A stretch of DNA of 64,000 nt from Mesorhabditis belari (GCA_958450365.1 CAUEEP010000860.1:1-64000); one strand, 5' to 3'; shown: positions 17,240 to 29,648, numbered from the stretch's first letter. The notes: generated from the letters alone by a model not told the origin. Numbers and translations: made by a program.

Positions 17240-17338
17240 ATCGCCTGATTCTCATACGACTGAGTTAAGTTTCGTTCCAGCTAGAAGTCACGTGCTTCCG
17301 GTTCGAAACTCACCTCAGCCGTAGGAGAGTCAGGCGAT
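17240..17338. repeat. Hairpin element, copy 2
   Basis: Inverted relative to the copy at 8093-8191. Its outer end (GACACGTGCATC) abuts the truncated Pao element at about 17365, so it marks a breakpoint or insertion junction. Confidence 0.8.
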
Positions 17339-17719
17339 GGCCTAGGAGACACGTGCATCGCACTCGGAGACGAACCAGAAATCAAAAACGTAAAAATTGA
17401 CATAATTATTGGTCAAGACTTTTGTTGGAACCTTATTCAACAAGAACCTTGGACAATTCATCACAGCGGTTTGGTGCAAATTGAAACAAAACTAGGAAAA
17501 ATTAAATGTGGAGAGCTAGACTTATGTTTAAACAAGAAGGTCAGGAACACTACGAACATTTCCACAGCTATCGGTAACATAACCGTAGAAAATTTTTGGG
17601 ACCTAGAAAGAATGGGCATCAATGAGTTTCCTGAAGCCGCAGCTTCAGAAAAGGAGCAACAAGAAGTTGTCACAAAATTTAAAGAAGAAGTCCAACTCGT
17701 TAATGGAAAAATTCATGTA

Positions 17720-19009
17720 CAGGGTGCGGCATAAGTATGGTTACAATGTTGTAACATTGATTTAAAAAACTGATTGATTTTTATTTCTTACCAAAGGATT
17801 ATTTTTTCTTAATTTGAATGCTTTGTTATATTATGTAGCAGTTTTTAAGTAAATTTTGAAGTTTGGACATAATGGTGAAGGCTTCTCCCAACCGTGCCGC
17901 TATTCTTCAGCTTGGAGCACAAGGACGATCAACTTCGGATATTGCCAAACTGCTGAAAATGCATCGAATGACGGTATACCGAATTTTGAAACAAAATAGA
18001 GTCGAAGAGCTTCCTAAAAGTGGACGTCCGCCAAAAATTGATCACACGAGACTCAAGAAAATCATTAAGAAACGAATCAAGCGTGATCCTGCCGGGAGCA
18101 TGAGAAAAAATGGCTCCCCCAATTGAATGTTTCTGATAGAACTATCCGTCGTATCGTCAAAAAGAATTTGGGTCTTCACCCTTACAAGTTAAGGAAGCAT
18201 AATGGCCTGACGGATCTTCAAATGAGAAACAAGAAGCAAAAATGTGCTCTTCTTCTTGCAAGGGCCGCAAATGATGAACATCTGACGACGCTTTTTACCG
18301 ACGAGAAATTATTCAACATTGAACAAGTTTTCAACTCGCAAAATGATCGAATTTTGGTTCACTGCCCTCAAGAAGCAAATAAAAGTGGCCGATTTGTGGA
18401 CAGGAACTCACATCCGGCAGGAGTCATGGTTTTTACAGGGGTGTCAGCAACTGGTCGCACACCGTTGATTTTCGCTGATAAAGGGCTGAAAATTAACACA
18501 GGCGTGTATCTGGACGTTCTCACAAAACATGTACAGCCGTGGAGTCAAGGACATTATCAAAATCGGCGCTGGACGTTGATGCAAGACGGCGCCCCAGCGC
18601 ACAAAGCAAAAAGACTCAAGAGTGGTGTCGAAACAATTTGCCCGACTTCATTCCCGCCAATGAATGGCCAGCTAATTCGCCCGACCTCAATGTTATGGAT
18701 TTCTGTGTTTGGGCAATTTTGGAGCAAAAAGCATGCACAACAAAACATGCAAACGTTGAAAGTCTGAAAAAGGCTCTGAAGAAAGCCTGGGCGGAAATTC
18801 CACAAAGTACCCTGCGGGCCGCCGTTGAAAGTTATCCAAAGCGTCTTAAAGCCGTTATCAAGAATAAAGGTGCCCATATTGAATAATTTGTTATTTTTTA
18901 AATGAATATGATTACTGTTGTTAATTTTAAATAAAGTTTACATGAATCCGTTCATATTTCATTACGATACACGGCTCTGAGTCTGTAACCATACTTATGC
19001 CGCACCTTG
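17720..19009 (+). mobile_element. maT-type mariner transposon inserted in Pao, left arm
   Basis: About 1290 bp with terminal inverted repeats CAGGGTGCGGCATAAGTATG / reverse complement CAAGGTGCGGCATAAGTATG, flanked by TA on both sides (17718-17719, 19010-19011). The Pao reading frame is the same on each side apart from the insert. The right-arm counterpart is at 57476-58763, so the insertion predates the arm duplication. Confidence 0.9.
17872..18886 (+). pseudogene. maT (DD37D) mariner transposase, frameshifted, left arm
   Basis: Starts MVKASPNRAAILQLGAQG with a tandem HTH DNA-binding region and a basic linker. The DDE domain has TLFTDEKLFN (first Asp), LMQDGAPAH (second Asp) and SPDLNVMDF. 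About 37 residues separate the second Asp from the final Asp of VMD, as in the maT family. Broken twice: one extra A near 18111 relative to the right arm, and a frame change near 18610 that both arms share. Ends AVIKNKGAHIE. Confidence 0.85.
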
Positions 19010-22000
19010 TAAAGTTCCCTTGGATAGAGAAAAATCCTAAAATTGATGATAATTTCCAGCCTGCGATGCAATACTTGCATAGCCTCATCAAGCAACTTAA
19101 AGGAAAACCAGAACTTTTGGTAAAATATAATGAAGAATTCCAAAAACAATTGGAACAAGGAATCCTAGAAGAAGCACCAAGAAAAATTGAAGGCCCAATC
19201 AGCTTTTATATACCACATCAAGCGGTAATAAAAGAAGTCTCGAGGACCACAAAGCTAAGAATTGTTTTGAACGCAAGTGCGAGCATGAAAGGGCAGAAAT
19301 CGCTGAACCAAATCATGCACCAAGGCCCGTCATTGATCCCAAACATGATCGGAATCTTGATAAGATTGTGGACATATCCAATATTGCTTACAGCCGATGT
19401 AGAGAAAGCCTATCATCAAGTTCACCTACAAAGTTCCGAAAAGGATGCAGTTCGCATATTGTGGTTGAAAGATTACAAACAACCCGTTTCTTTCCAGAAT
19501 TTGAGAGCTTTAAGATATACACGGACACCATTTGGTGTTAAAGCCAGTGCCTTTCTACTCACAATTTCAATACTACACATGTTAGAACAAAATTACCCCG
19601 AACTGAAGGATGAAGTTGCTAAAAATATGTACGTCGACAATCTTTTTGTCGGCGCATATAGCGAGAAAGAAGCTATTCAAAAATATAAGATTTACAAGGA
19701 TGTCTTCAGAAAAATGAAGATGAACATTCGAGAATTCACTAGCAACAACAAAATTGTGCTAAACTCGATTGAAAAGGAAGATAAAATCGTGGAAAGCTCA
19801 CCAAAACTGCTAGGAATGACTTGGGACAGCGACAACGATACTTTATCGCAAATAGTCCAAATCAAGGCGGAACGACCGTTAACCAAGAGGAAAATAATCC
19901 AAGCTATTGCAATGAATTATGACTCATTGGGAATCGCTACCTCATTGCTAGTTGAGGCTAAAAGTTTTTATCAAAGTTTGTGGTCTATCAAAGACTTAAA
20001 ATGGGATCATCAACTACCGGAAAAAGAGAGTCAGCAATGGGAAGAAATTGAAAGCAAGTTTGGTAAAGAAACAAGAATCACGATCCCAAGGTTCATCTTT
20101 ACGACACTTCAAAGAGATTACACAAGAATAGCGACCTTTGCTGATGCATCGGCAAAAGCCTTCGCAATTGTCGCATACCTGCAATCAAAAACTAGTGGAA
20201 GATTTGAGTCATCGATAATCTTTGCAAAGAATCGGTTGAACCCTAAGAAAGTCATTCCCACAATCCCAAAAATGGAATTGTTAGCCCTAGAATGTGCTCA
20301 TAAGCAGATCCAATACCTATTGAAAGAAATAAAATTAAAGATTGATCAAATTGTCATTTGCGGAGATTCAAAAGTGGCACTGAAATAGGTCACCCAAGAA
20401 AAACAAGGGATAAAGCAGGAAAATTTGTTCAGAACCGGACAAACAAAATTGCCCAGGTTCAAGAAGAACTAAAGGCATTGCAAATCTCAGTCAAATTGTT
20501 TCATGTCTCTGGAAAGTTAAACCCAGCTGACTACGGCACCAAAGGAATCACCGCCGAGCAACTACATAAAAGCGTATGGTTGGAAGGCCCACAATTCCTA
20601 CAAAGTGATGAAAAATTTTGGCCAAAAGAAATTCAACGGTTCGAAATTCCAAATTTCTCTCAAAGTGTTGAAGAGGAAGCCAAGAACACTTTGATTCTAA
20701 CAGAAATCGTAACCGAAAACCAAGAAATTCTAATAGAAGAACAAAGATTCGAAACCTATTACAAACTGGTCAAGACAACAGCAATGTTTCTTTATTACAT
20801 AAACCGCTGGATGAGGAAAATTAACAAACTACCCATCAATCCTGTGTTGAAGCCAATTCCATCGTGTCGAGTAGATCCGCGAAGTGGCGACAACATCATT
20901 GATAGACCGGCCGATTTCCTAAAAAATGCAAAGTTACTTCTCATAAAACAACATCAAAGTGAAAATGAGAAAAAATTGAAAGAGAAGGCACGTGAAGTTG
21001 AGAAGGACGAATGGGGAATTTACCGAAAGGTTGACAGGATGTCAGAGACATTTAGAGACTTTCAAAATTCAAAACCAATTGTAATTTTGCCGAATAGCCG
21101 TTTTTGCACACTACTCATAAGACATCACCACAAACAAATGGGACATGCAGGCACTGCCTCAACATTAGCAAGCACTCGTCAAAGATTTTGGATTTACAAA
21201 GGGCGGCAAGCAGTCAAAAAAAGACACACAAAGTTGCGTCTTATGCAAATATTTTAATGGGCTCCCATACAAGCAACCGGCATGGGCACCTTACCCAAAG
21301 ATTCGAACAAATCGCAGTTTGCCATTTGAGAATACCGGAATAGATTACATGGGTCCAGTATTGATCTACGACTCAGCACTAGACGTCGAAATAGACGTAT
21401 GGCTCGTTCTGTTCACATGTGTGTACAAGGGAATATTCACCTAGAAATTGTAGATTCATTACGAACCAGCACGTTTCTAGAAAGTCTGAGAAAATTTTGC
21501 GCTCGTCGTGGAAAACCTAAACTCATTCTGACAGATAATGCTAAAACATTCAAACTGGCGGACAAATTTTTAAAGAATGCAAAAGAAATCGAGGGAAACT
21601 TCGTGAATATCCAAACCCTAGCCGATTATGGTATACAATGGAAATTTACAGTTCCACATGCACCGTGGCAGGGAGGGATATATGAAAGATTAATCGGTTG
21701 TGTCAAACTAGCACTGGGAAAGATAAAACACGGAAGAGGAATATCCAAGCAACTACTGGAGGTTATCATAGTAGAAATTGAAGGCTTTGTCAACAGCCGC
21801 CCCTTGACTTACTTAGACGAAGAAAAGTCAGAAAGATTGATTCGCCCAATAGATTTTCTTTTGCCCGGCGTAAAATTGAACCTTGAAATTGAAAGTTGCC
21901 CAGATCAGAGCGATCCGGATTATCAAGACAAAATTATACAAACTCATGAAGATGTCAAAAGAAAAATTGAAACCACAGAATACTACCTCAACTTGGTATG

Positions 22001-22594
22001 GAAAACATTCCATAACAGCTACATGCACTCATTACGAGAAAGTGGCAAACGACACGCAAGTAAGCGAGAATCAAAAGTAGCTATTCAAGTTGGCGAAATT
22101 GTACTGATAATGAAGGAAGACGTAAAAAGAGGTTCTTACGCAAAAGGCAAAATTATACGCTTAATGACAGGCGCAGATGGAAAAATTCGAAGTGCTATTG
22201 TCAAAAGAGGCAATAATAAGCAAATTGAAAGATCAATCAATTTGTTGATACCACTAGAAATTCGCGCTGAAGAAAATTTTGAAAAACCGTGCGAAATTAC
22301 GTCGAAAAAAGCAACACTACGCAACAGTACGCCAAGAGCCGCAAAAGGCAAAGTAAATTATCGGAAAGCGCCAGATGACAATTTCTGAGCATTTCGACAA
22401 AGCAACAAAGCTCGCACTTCCGTAACAAATTGTATATTTTTCGAAGCACACCTTGTGAATTTAATATTGAAAAATTTAAATCAAAATCATTAACCCGTCG
22501 GACGTTATTTGTATCAAGTTTCCCCCTTTCTTAAAATTTCTCTTTCAACAAGATTTCTTTTTAAACAACATTTAAATGTTCAAATTACAGGGAC

Positions 22595-23124
22595 ATGTCA
22601 GCCAAAATCGAAGACACCACGATAGAGAGCACCACTACGTCCGAGGTGAAGCAATTGATGGAGAAGATGGAGGAGAAGTTTTTGGGAATCACGTCGATGA
22701 TCAACGAAACAACGGAGAAGCTATCGAACGCGATTTTCACGGAGACTCTTGCCACATCGGCTTCAATCAAAGATGACTTGAGGGAGATGTTCGTCGAATG
22801 GAAGCAGACCATTGAGGAACGATCAACCAAAAGCTCAATAAGCTGAAGAGAGAGCTGATTGAAGACTTGAACGATGGAGATGAACCACCCACGAAGTGAA
22901 AAGTGACGACAGCCAACACACAACGTCATGTTAAAAAAGATTGCATATTCTGTGGAGCCAAAACATGCAAAGATATAGTCAAGTGTTCAATGAAGATTGA
23001 ATATTTTGACAGAATGAGGATTGCATCAATGAACAGAATATGCCAAATTTCGAAAAACTGCCTAAAAGAACATCCGGGACCATGCAACAAATTGCAGCGG
23101 TCGACATCACGTGACTTTCTGTGA
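22595..23124 (+). pseudogene. Gag-like coiled-coil and zinc-knuckle region downstream of Pao integrase, left arm
   Basis: A TTACAG acceptor-like site lies 4 bases before the ATG. The first frame (83 codons) is acidic and Ser/Thr-rich with heptad-like segments (KQLMEKMEEKFLGI). A second frame picks up after a frame change near 22840 and, past a TGA near 22898, carries a Cys-rich module CIFCGAKTC ... CQISKNCLKEHPGPC. This resembles the zinc knuckle of Pao Gag proteins. Gag-type sequence 3' of integrase is not the normal order, so this may be a rearranged copy or an unusual third gene. Same state in both arms. Confidence 0.5.
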
Positions 23125-23384
23125 GAAACTTGGAATCAAAATGATCAAAGGCCAGTCTTCATCCAAATATTAGTTGTTGTGTTTTCCCTTCCCCCTACTC
23201 CTCGTTCAAAAATTTGCTCTTTTTCAAGATTTAAATTCCTCCCTACAAAATTCCTGATGTACAAGGTTTCCTCAAAAAACTTAAACTTTCTCTGTTAAGA
23301 TTGTCGCAGAACAAGTTTCCGCTTCACATTTTGCGTTGCGGGGGAGAATCCAGAGTAAACTCTGAATCATTTTGGAGTTCGGAG
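23125..23384. other. Pao 3' untranslated region, left arm
   Basis: Between the zinc-knuckle remnant and the LTR. It includes purine-rich GCGGGGGAGAA near 23337-23347, a possible polypurine tract. No gene. Confidence 0.5.
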
Positions 23385-23824
23385 TGTGGCGAATAGCCAC
23401 TAAAAAGTTACCTAACTCTGGCAGCCTAAAAATTGGAAAAATATTGAGGAAATCGGTGCGCCTTCATTCTATTTCGCGCCCCAAATCATTTATTGTTTTG
23501 TAGCTTGTTAGCTGAGTATCTTGAGTCAAAGCCTATATAAGGCAACTGTTGTTCATTTGCTTTTGTTATCTTTTATTTTTCCTTTTTTCCTTTCATGGTG
23601 TGAAAGCTGTGTCCTAATTAGGACGAAATTGTTTCTGTTTTTATCGTCGCTTTTAACTCGATTGTCGATTTTGTGTGAAAATTGCTCAAGTGAGAGCCCA
23701 AAGATTCCGAGTCAGTCGGCTATTGAATAAAGTGTCTTAATTCTCGTGAGAGCAGATGTCTCGAAACAAGAAATAACGTGTCTTGAGTGAAGAGTACCAA
23801 GCACGCAAAGAATATTTCTTTACA
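23385..23824 (+). repeat. Pao 3' LTR, left arm
   Basis: About 440 bp beginning TGTGGCGAATAGCC and ending TTTACA (TG...CA type). It contains a poly(A)-signal-like AATAAA near 23727. The flank GTATCCGAGTAC after the end matches an intron of gene Y (compare GTATTCGAGTAC near 35855), so the element landed in gene Y. Confidence 0.75.
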
Positions 23825-23871
23825 GTATCCGAGTACAAAAAAAGTGAAAACATCTGCCTTTTTTAGCCTAC

Positions 23872-24562
23872 TTGGGCGTCACTTTTCGATACCGTATCCT
23901 CAAAGTCTTCAAATCCAAATCCAAATCCAAATCGAGCCTTTGCTTTCATCTTTTTATTCTCCCGTGTCGCCGAGCTTCCGCTAACGAATTCATCGCTGAA
24001 ATTGATCAACTTTCAACGAAACAATAGACAATATAGATTTCAATAGTTAAATTATTTCTCACCTCCTGATTTTTCCTGAAAATTTAGGTCGCTGATTAGG
24101 CCTTCATCAATACACTGCATGCAGGTAGACGGACTAACCATCAAAATTTCCGGATTGATCACTGGATTATTCTTCTCTAAAGTACAGGGTGCGGCCAAAA
24201 TATCCGGCGATGAAAAGACCGACTGGTCTTCAGAAAATTAGCAGAAAAGCTTTATAGAATTTTACTGAAAATAACAACAACAGTCCAAATAACAAAATAA
24301 AAACAGTTAAATCTCAAAGTTTCCTCCTTTTTCCTTCATGCAAGCCCTAAGTCGCTTCGGCACATCGTCGACCGCGGCACGGAGAGTCTCAACGGGGATT
24401 TTTGCCCATTCCTTGATAAGGGTGGCTTTCAGATCATCCAAATTAGCATGTGGAGCTGATGAGACCTTTGCCTTGCCTGTAGCGCCATATCCTTTCAAAT
24501 CAGCATTAGTTAACTGCTTGATTTTGCTCCCGAAACGGTTTTTCCATGCCCAATGCTGTCGA
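23872..24562 (-). pseudogene. Gene Y fragment (exons 3-5) with transposon insert, left arm
   Basis: Exon 5 is present with an 18-bp in-frame expansion of a GGATTT unit (FGFGFGF before the EDFEDTVSK motif). Exon 4 is reduced to about a dozen bases. Exon 3 is split by the internally deleted mariner at 24185-24479. Upstream the Y sequence stops at a Tc1-type end near 24657. Confidence 0.75.
24185..24479 (-). mobile_element. Internally deleted mariner in gene Y exon 3, left arm
   Basis: 295 bp flanked by TA. One end keeps the terminal repeat CAGGGTGCGGCCAAAATATC; at the other only CAGG remains. The interior is the C-terminal ~55 codons of a transposase (KVSSAPHANLDDLKATLI ... MKEKGGNFEI). It is fused in frame to the preceding Y exon on the same strand. 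Confidence 0.8.
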
Positions 24563-24655
24563 TCTGAAAATAGAATTCAATGGGCAATGAAGATTTCTAA
24601 ATGTTTTACTACGAAAACCAGGTACTGTAGCACATTGTAAGGTTCGAATTCTACA

Positions 24656-24830
24656 ATACAGTCATGGACAAAAGTCTTGGCGGCTCCTGGGTGGCAACTT
24701 TCAAACACAAATTTAGGAACCCTTTCCGAGAGGCTATAAAAAAGTTGACACAAGTATTTTTGAGCATTTTTACTCTACTTTTAGCTATGACCAAGCATTG
24801 AACTCGAAAGTTTATTTTAAACGGACCCAA
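24656..24830. mobile_element. Tc1-like element end, left arm
   Basis: Begins after TA with CAGTCATGGACAAAAGTCTT. Its reverse complement resembles the right end of the Tc1-like element at 37560-37580. No transposase survives. It joins gene Y DNA to the non-LTR fragment. Confidence 0.5.
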
Positions 24831-26419
24831 GTCCCAAGTTTTAAACGGACCTCGGACCCAAGTCGCTACAAAAGCAAGAGGCAGGAGACATTTCCTTCAA
24901 CTCAACATGCTCCCCTTTCACACCTCGACGTGAATAAGACAAGGAGTGCACCTCAGGGCCAGGTTGGAGCCCTGCATGTGCTGGTGTCAATGTGACTGCT
25001 TCCGAAATGACTGTTGGCATGGCTGCGCAAAAGGATACGACAAGGGAAAGCATGCCGACAGCCTCTACAAAGGCTGTCTCCAGTCAAGAAGGGCCGACCT
25101 CCAAAGAGGATTAACTCCACGAAGATTGACCCGCCTGGGTTGCGCAAAAGCACGCTCCTTGTCCGATGTGAACGAACCATTAGCAAAGAATTTTCGAGAT
25201 GAAACGGAAAACGATGAGGGTGCCTTTTTCACTCACCCATCGGAACGGAGGATTGGGAAGAAACTCCTCAAACAACAAAGTCAATCAGTCAATCTTGCAT
25301 TCTACAGAGGAGAAATTACCCGGATCGCTTTCCCAAGTTTGATGCTCTCTTTTCCCCTAGTGTTTTTCTTGCCATTGCCCATAGCATAGTTTCTAATAGC
25401 AAAAAACGCTTAGCTACTTTCCAGACCATGACTCGTACAAAATCTTATTCTTTTCTTGCTATTACCGAGACATGGCTAGACGACTCTCTAGTTTCCTCTA
25501 TTCTTGTGACTCTTACCATATTATTAGATGTGATAGAGCTTCTTCCACCAAATCGCATGATGGCGCGGTTGTGTTTTTGCTCCTTAAGTCTTTTACCCAC
25601 CATGTAATTTACTGCATTTCCATCTTTAACTGTGGAATTATAATTGTAGATGTTTATCTTGGCAGAAAGGTTCGTTTTCTTGTCGTTTATCGGCCCCCTA
25701 GCGTGAATTATGCTGATACTTCTCGTCTTTTTGATCATTTATCACTTTTCTTGCACGATTCAGAAGTCAACATTTTACTAGGCGATTTAAATTTTCATGT
25801 GACTTATGCCAATGACAAATTTGTGTTCGATAAGTACCACCATCCCACCATTTTGCTACAAAATTTCTTTATGCTCTCTATTTATTTTAAACACATGCTA
25901 CCTTCTGCCGTTCATTTTCTATTTTAGGTCTGGTCTTGTCTGATTCCCCTGATACCATCATGGAGCTGAGGCGATTGGAGCCTCTTCCTGGATCTGACCA
26001 TTATGGGATCACGTTCAAAATTGGAAGACCGCAATTTTCGACTCCTTGCGGAAGGTACGACTCCTTGCGGACCTTGAAAGGTTGCGTGCATTTTGATTTT
26101 AATCCCGACCAAGCGGCTCTTTCCTTCTTAAACTCCCCTTAGAGGGAGCTCTTTCTGCTCTAGGACAAATTCTATAGATGATGACTATAATTTTCTCTGT
26201 TCTAAAATCCTCCTTGCCATAGAAAATTCCTGCACTCACCCTGTAAAATTAGCCCCAAAACATATTACGAGAGCTAAAGCAAGACTTCTACATTTTTTTG
26301 AAAGATCTAATTACGCAAATCCTCTGGTTGGCCCACTAGTAATCAAAGAACAGCGCAAGCTCTCGAAATTTTGTCAAAAGTTTGAGTCAAACATTGAAAG
26401 GAAAGCTGTTTATTCGAAA
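24831..26419 (+). pseudogene. Non-LTR retrotransposon fragment (ORF1 end and endonuclease), left arm
   Basis: The 5' part encodes a basic ORF1-like region (KKGRPPKRIN; RSLSDVNEPLAKNFRDETEN). From 25441 an APE-type endonuclease follows: AITETWLDDSL, then after a frame change VRFLVVYRPPSVN, LLGDLNFH and PGSDHYGI (the SDH catalytic motif near 26.0 kb), then a linker region. RT is absent. The left arm has extra single bases near 25145 (A) and 26137 (C) relative to the right arm, and these break frames that stay open there. Joined directly to a gene Y fragment at about 26420. Confidence 0.75.
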
Positions 26420-26822
26420 AACGACAACGAGAGCAGAAGCCTCTAGGTAAGTGATGAGGAACTAATCAGCGTTTCAAAGTACTATGAAGCAATTATTTGA
26501 TCCAAGAGTCTTTATGAATTCAAAAGCTACAAAGACTTTTGCGAGTTGTTTTCAGATTTGAATGAAAAGAAGCAAAACTTGGAACTGATTTCGGAGTTCG
26601 TTCCGATTGGACATGATACAAGTGCCAAACAGCGCTTACGGACTGGAGTTCATAAGAAAAAGTGAGATTTATGAGTGAGATGAGAAATGCATTCTAGAAT
26701 TTAGATTGCTAATTCTGCTCCAAGTACTGTAGCTTCAAGTTTCCACTAGAGTGTGTTATTCTTTAAACCCTTTTGTTTTCAGATTTCGTGGCTGGACAAT
26801 TCAGTGGGATCGGATCAGATGA
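26420..26822 (+). pseudogene. Gene Y 3' exons (8 part, 9, 10), left arm
   Basis: The end of exon 8 (CAGAAGCCTCTAG|GTAAGT), exon 9 (26556-26661, DLNEKKQNLELISEFVPIGH...) and exon 10 (26783-26822, FRGWTIQWDRIR, stop). Most differences from the complete copies are synonymous, so this part was under protein-level selection before it was separated from the rest of the gene. Confidence 0.75.
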
Positions 26823-26987
26823 AAATATTACCTTCCAACAGAGGGAAAACTAGATCTCTATAAGTGTGCGTCGTCAAAATGTATAAAGGTTTAAATTAAT
26901 CTGTCAAATAAATGCACAAAAAGTTGTAAAGAAAAAGTGGAAAAACAATTTATTAGCACATATTTAAGAAGAGTTTATTATTGAATC
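26823..26987. other. Convergent intergenic region, Y fragment / lectin copy 3 (beta flank)
   Basis: Short region between two convergent 3' ends, shared with the flanks of lectin copies 4, 5 and 6. No gene. Confidence 0.5.
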
Positions 26988-29566
26988 TTACGGAAGATTC
27001 TGGCACGGTGAGAAGCCACAACCATTTCCGGTTTTTGCCTAGAATCAACAGCTTTTCAATGCAGTTGTCAACGGGCAGTTTTTCTCTTTCTTTTCTTTTC
27101 AAGAACTTACCGTGATCACTTCACAGACAGCCGCACAAACCACCCAAGATGGTAGCATGTTTTCCCATTGTCCCAGCGGATACGTGCCACCAGCTGGATC
27201 TGTGGACGCAATGTAGAGCTGAAAGAAAGATTTTGATCAGAGCAGAGCAAATACAAGTGCTAGTTCATTACTTTGGTACAGTTAAAGTCCTTTAGAAAAG
27301 TATTAGTGGCGATACCGTTGCACTGCTGGCTGCATCTGTTTCTGCTGGACTGTTTCCGTTTGGCTCTCCTGGGGCCCAGTTTCTGAAAACGCCGGATAAA
27401 AACACGGAAAATGTACAAAACCGATAAGTCGAGTTGGCACCATTTGACCAGGCAATCCCACTCGTCGTTGTCACATTGTTAATCCCCAATAACATTTGCT
27501 AAAGCTCAAAGTTAAAAAGAAATTTTCAGGACAACTCACACTATAGAAGAAATTTCCAAACGTTGAACATTGAGTCTTCAAATCAGCTGGTACAAGATCT
27601 AAGACCTATTTTGAAAACAATCACCACTCAATCACTAACTGGCAACTCCTGTATTCTCCGAATCACATCGAATCGTGCCCAAGTCAGCATTGGGATTCAA
27701 TGCCTGACATTTGGCTCTAGCTCCACCAATGTAAGAGTCATTGATGAAGATTGCTTGATAACACGATCCACCGACATCAATGAAGCCACCACCAACAGCT
27801 GCACAATCGGCATAGGTTGTGGTGGGTACCTGGAGATGTTGATCCTTTTGCTTTAAAATAGGCTAGAACCATTCTTGAGAAGCTACTTAAGCAACCTCAT
27901 TTATTGTGTCAAACATAAAAACCTAATTGCCTATGTTCTCAACGTTTACCGAAGTTGTGACACATGGTAGCGCTGGTGTCGTTGTGGTCGTAGTTGTGGT
28001 TGTTGTCGATGTCGTCGTTTTCTTTGTCGTTGTCGTTTTCTTTGTCGTTGTCGTTGTGGTCGGCTTCTTCGTTGTCTTCGTTGTGGGCTTTGTGGTAGCC
28101 TTTTTGGTTGTTGTCTTAAATAGTTCATTAGCTACAAAATAGTGTAGGTTAGTTTAATGGGGAAAAGTAAACAGTGTACTTGCAAGTTGTAAGTATGTGT
28201 AACCATAGAACTCGGATGCTTTCAAATGTTTCCCTAACTCTTCCGACAAACCGTGCATAAGGGCATTTGCAAAACGGGATCCTGTGGCAGGCCGACACCG
28301 CAAACCCTTTTGCCAGTCACAAGATTCGTCACCTAATCCAAAAAGTGATTGGCTCTTAACATAAGGCTCTAACCGCTTTCGTATCCAATGCACACACATC
28401 TCCTGGACAGGCGAGTTTGGGACAATGAATCGTTCTTGTTGAGGAGCCGCTAAATGAATGGAGATATTGGTGGATGTTAGAGTCGGCGTGGTAGACAATT
28501 TAAACACACTTCACTTTTAGAGCTCAAATTTCTTCTGTTCGATTCAAAGTTTATGTGTGTACAAAAGCGACTTAAAAACTCACGTGCATTTGTGGCCTTT
28601 GCTTTCCGACAAGCAAAGTTCTATTCTGAGTGACCATTCCGTTGAGTCCACAGGTTGCCGTGCATGGTGCCGTCGATTTCCAGCCACTCCAAATGCCAAG
28701 ATTTGGGAAAGCACAATTTGCGAGGACTTCTGAAAGCATTTCTTTCAGATCTATCTTCAATGTATTACTTGTGATTCGACACTTTGGCATCACATAGTCA
28801 CTCGGCAGAGTCACATTTCCACAGAGAACTTCCTTGAGTTTGGAGTTGGGGTACTGAAATGGCAAATTCTGTCTTTTTAGCTGTCTGGTAGAACTTTAGC
28901 CAATAAACGAAAAACTTACGAGTGAATATCCCTCAGCACAGGCATTCGAGTCATCAGGACATGGCTTCGGAGCACATGGTCTTGTTCGAGAATATGGTCC
29001 CCTGGAAAGATTTGAATGGTTGTTTTTTAAAGGTACTGAAACAATTTTGTATTGTTCAGTTACTCACTGGCATGGACATCCCCATTTCCATGTGAGACAC
29101 GTCCTCTTTTGAACTTTTCTTCCGAATAAACCACACGTGCCTGTACAGCTTGTATAGTCTTCCCACCTTGACCAGTGGCCTGGAATTTGTTGCTTGATCA
29201 CTTGTTGACGTTGATGTTTTTGTTAAGTTTAAAAAATTTACCAGCTGCTGGACACTTTGAACAAATGGGGAGAGAGGCTAGCGCGGTGCTTGCTGAAAGA
29301 TCACTATCATAACTGTGTTCATCTTGAGTTGTAATTTAGCTAGCTAAGGTGAATAATGAGAAGTTAAGTTCAAGTTAAGCTGACATAGCTATTCTAAATC
29401 TCAAGTTACTTACACAAAGTCTGGTGTACTGTTACAGAACTGACGATAGATTACAAGTTGCATATTTAGTGACACGAGCTTACAATTATAGTGTCTTATA
29501 TTTATAAACAAGCTGTTCACCCCAAAACCTACCATATAGCCCGATCACAGCACAGATGATGAGCAT
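26988..29566 (-). pseudogene. TSP1/C-type lectin gene, copy 3, frameshifted
   Basis: All exons of the family are present. One extra base in exon 5 (AAACTTTGC-type change near 28617) throws the end of the second TSP1 repeat out of frame. It belongs to the subgroup with copy 6: short first intron, a replaced short intron 12, PSWVVCAAVCEVIT instead of PTWVVCATLCEVIT, LYIAS instead of FYIAS, and terminal NLP instead of NGP. Encodes SEVLANC. If the extra base is a sequencing error, the gene would be intact. Confidence 0.75.
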
Positions 29567-29648
29567 GTTGGAATGAGCAATAAGTTGTTCGAGTGACTCT
29601 TGTCTAAGTGACTCTGGTGGCTGATCTACATGCCTTTGACGCCTTTCA

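Larger units (their letters stand above)
17370..22388 (+). pseudogene. BEL/Pao retrotransposon pol, 5'-truncated, left arm
   Basis: Remnant of an LTR-retrotransposon polyprotein. Visible in order: the region after the A17-type protease (IDIIIGQDFCWNLI, 17.40 kb); reverse transcriptase (19.01-20.0 kb; TADVEKAYHQVHL, and YVDN at the catalytic turn); RNase H start (20.1-20.4 kb); HHCC zinc module (HHKQMGHAG, 21.12 kb, with the Cys pair near 21.24 kb); integrase (LTDNAKTF near 21.53 kb; APWQGGIYERL near 21.67 kb). Breaks: gag, protease active site and 5' LTR are absent; a maT transposon is inserted at 17720-19009; a TAG stop at 20386-20388 is followed by a frame change; one extra A near 21216 relative to the right arm; another frame change near 21430. 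Not functional. Confidence 0.85.

Noticed and set aside
19650..19680. YVDN at the Pao reverse-transcriptase active site as an inactivating mutation
   Set aside because: Some BEL/Pao elements, as I recall, have this variant naturally, and both arms share it; the element is dead for other reasons.
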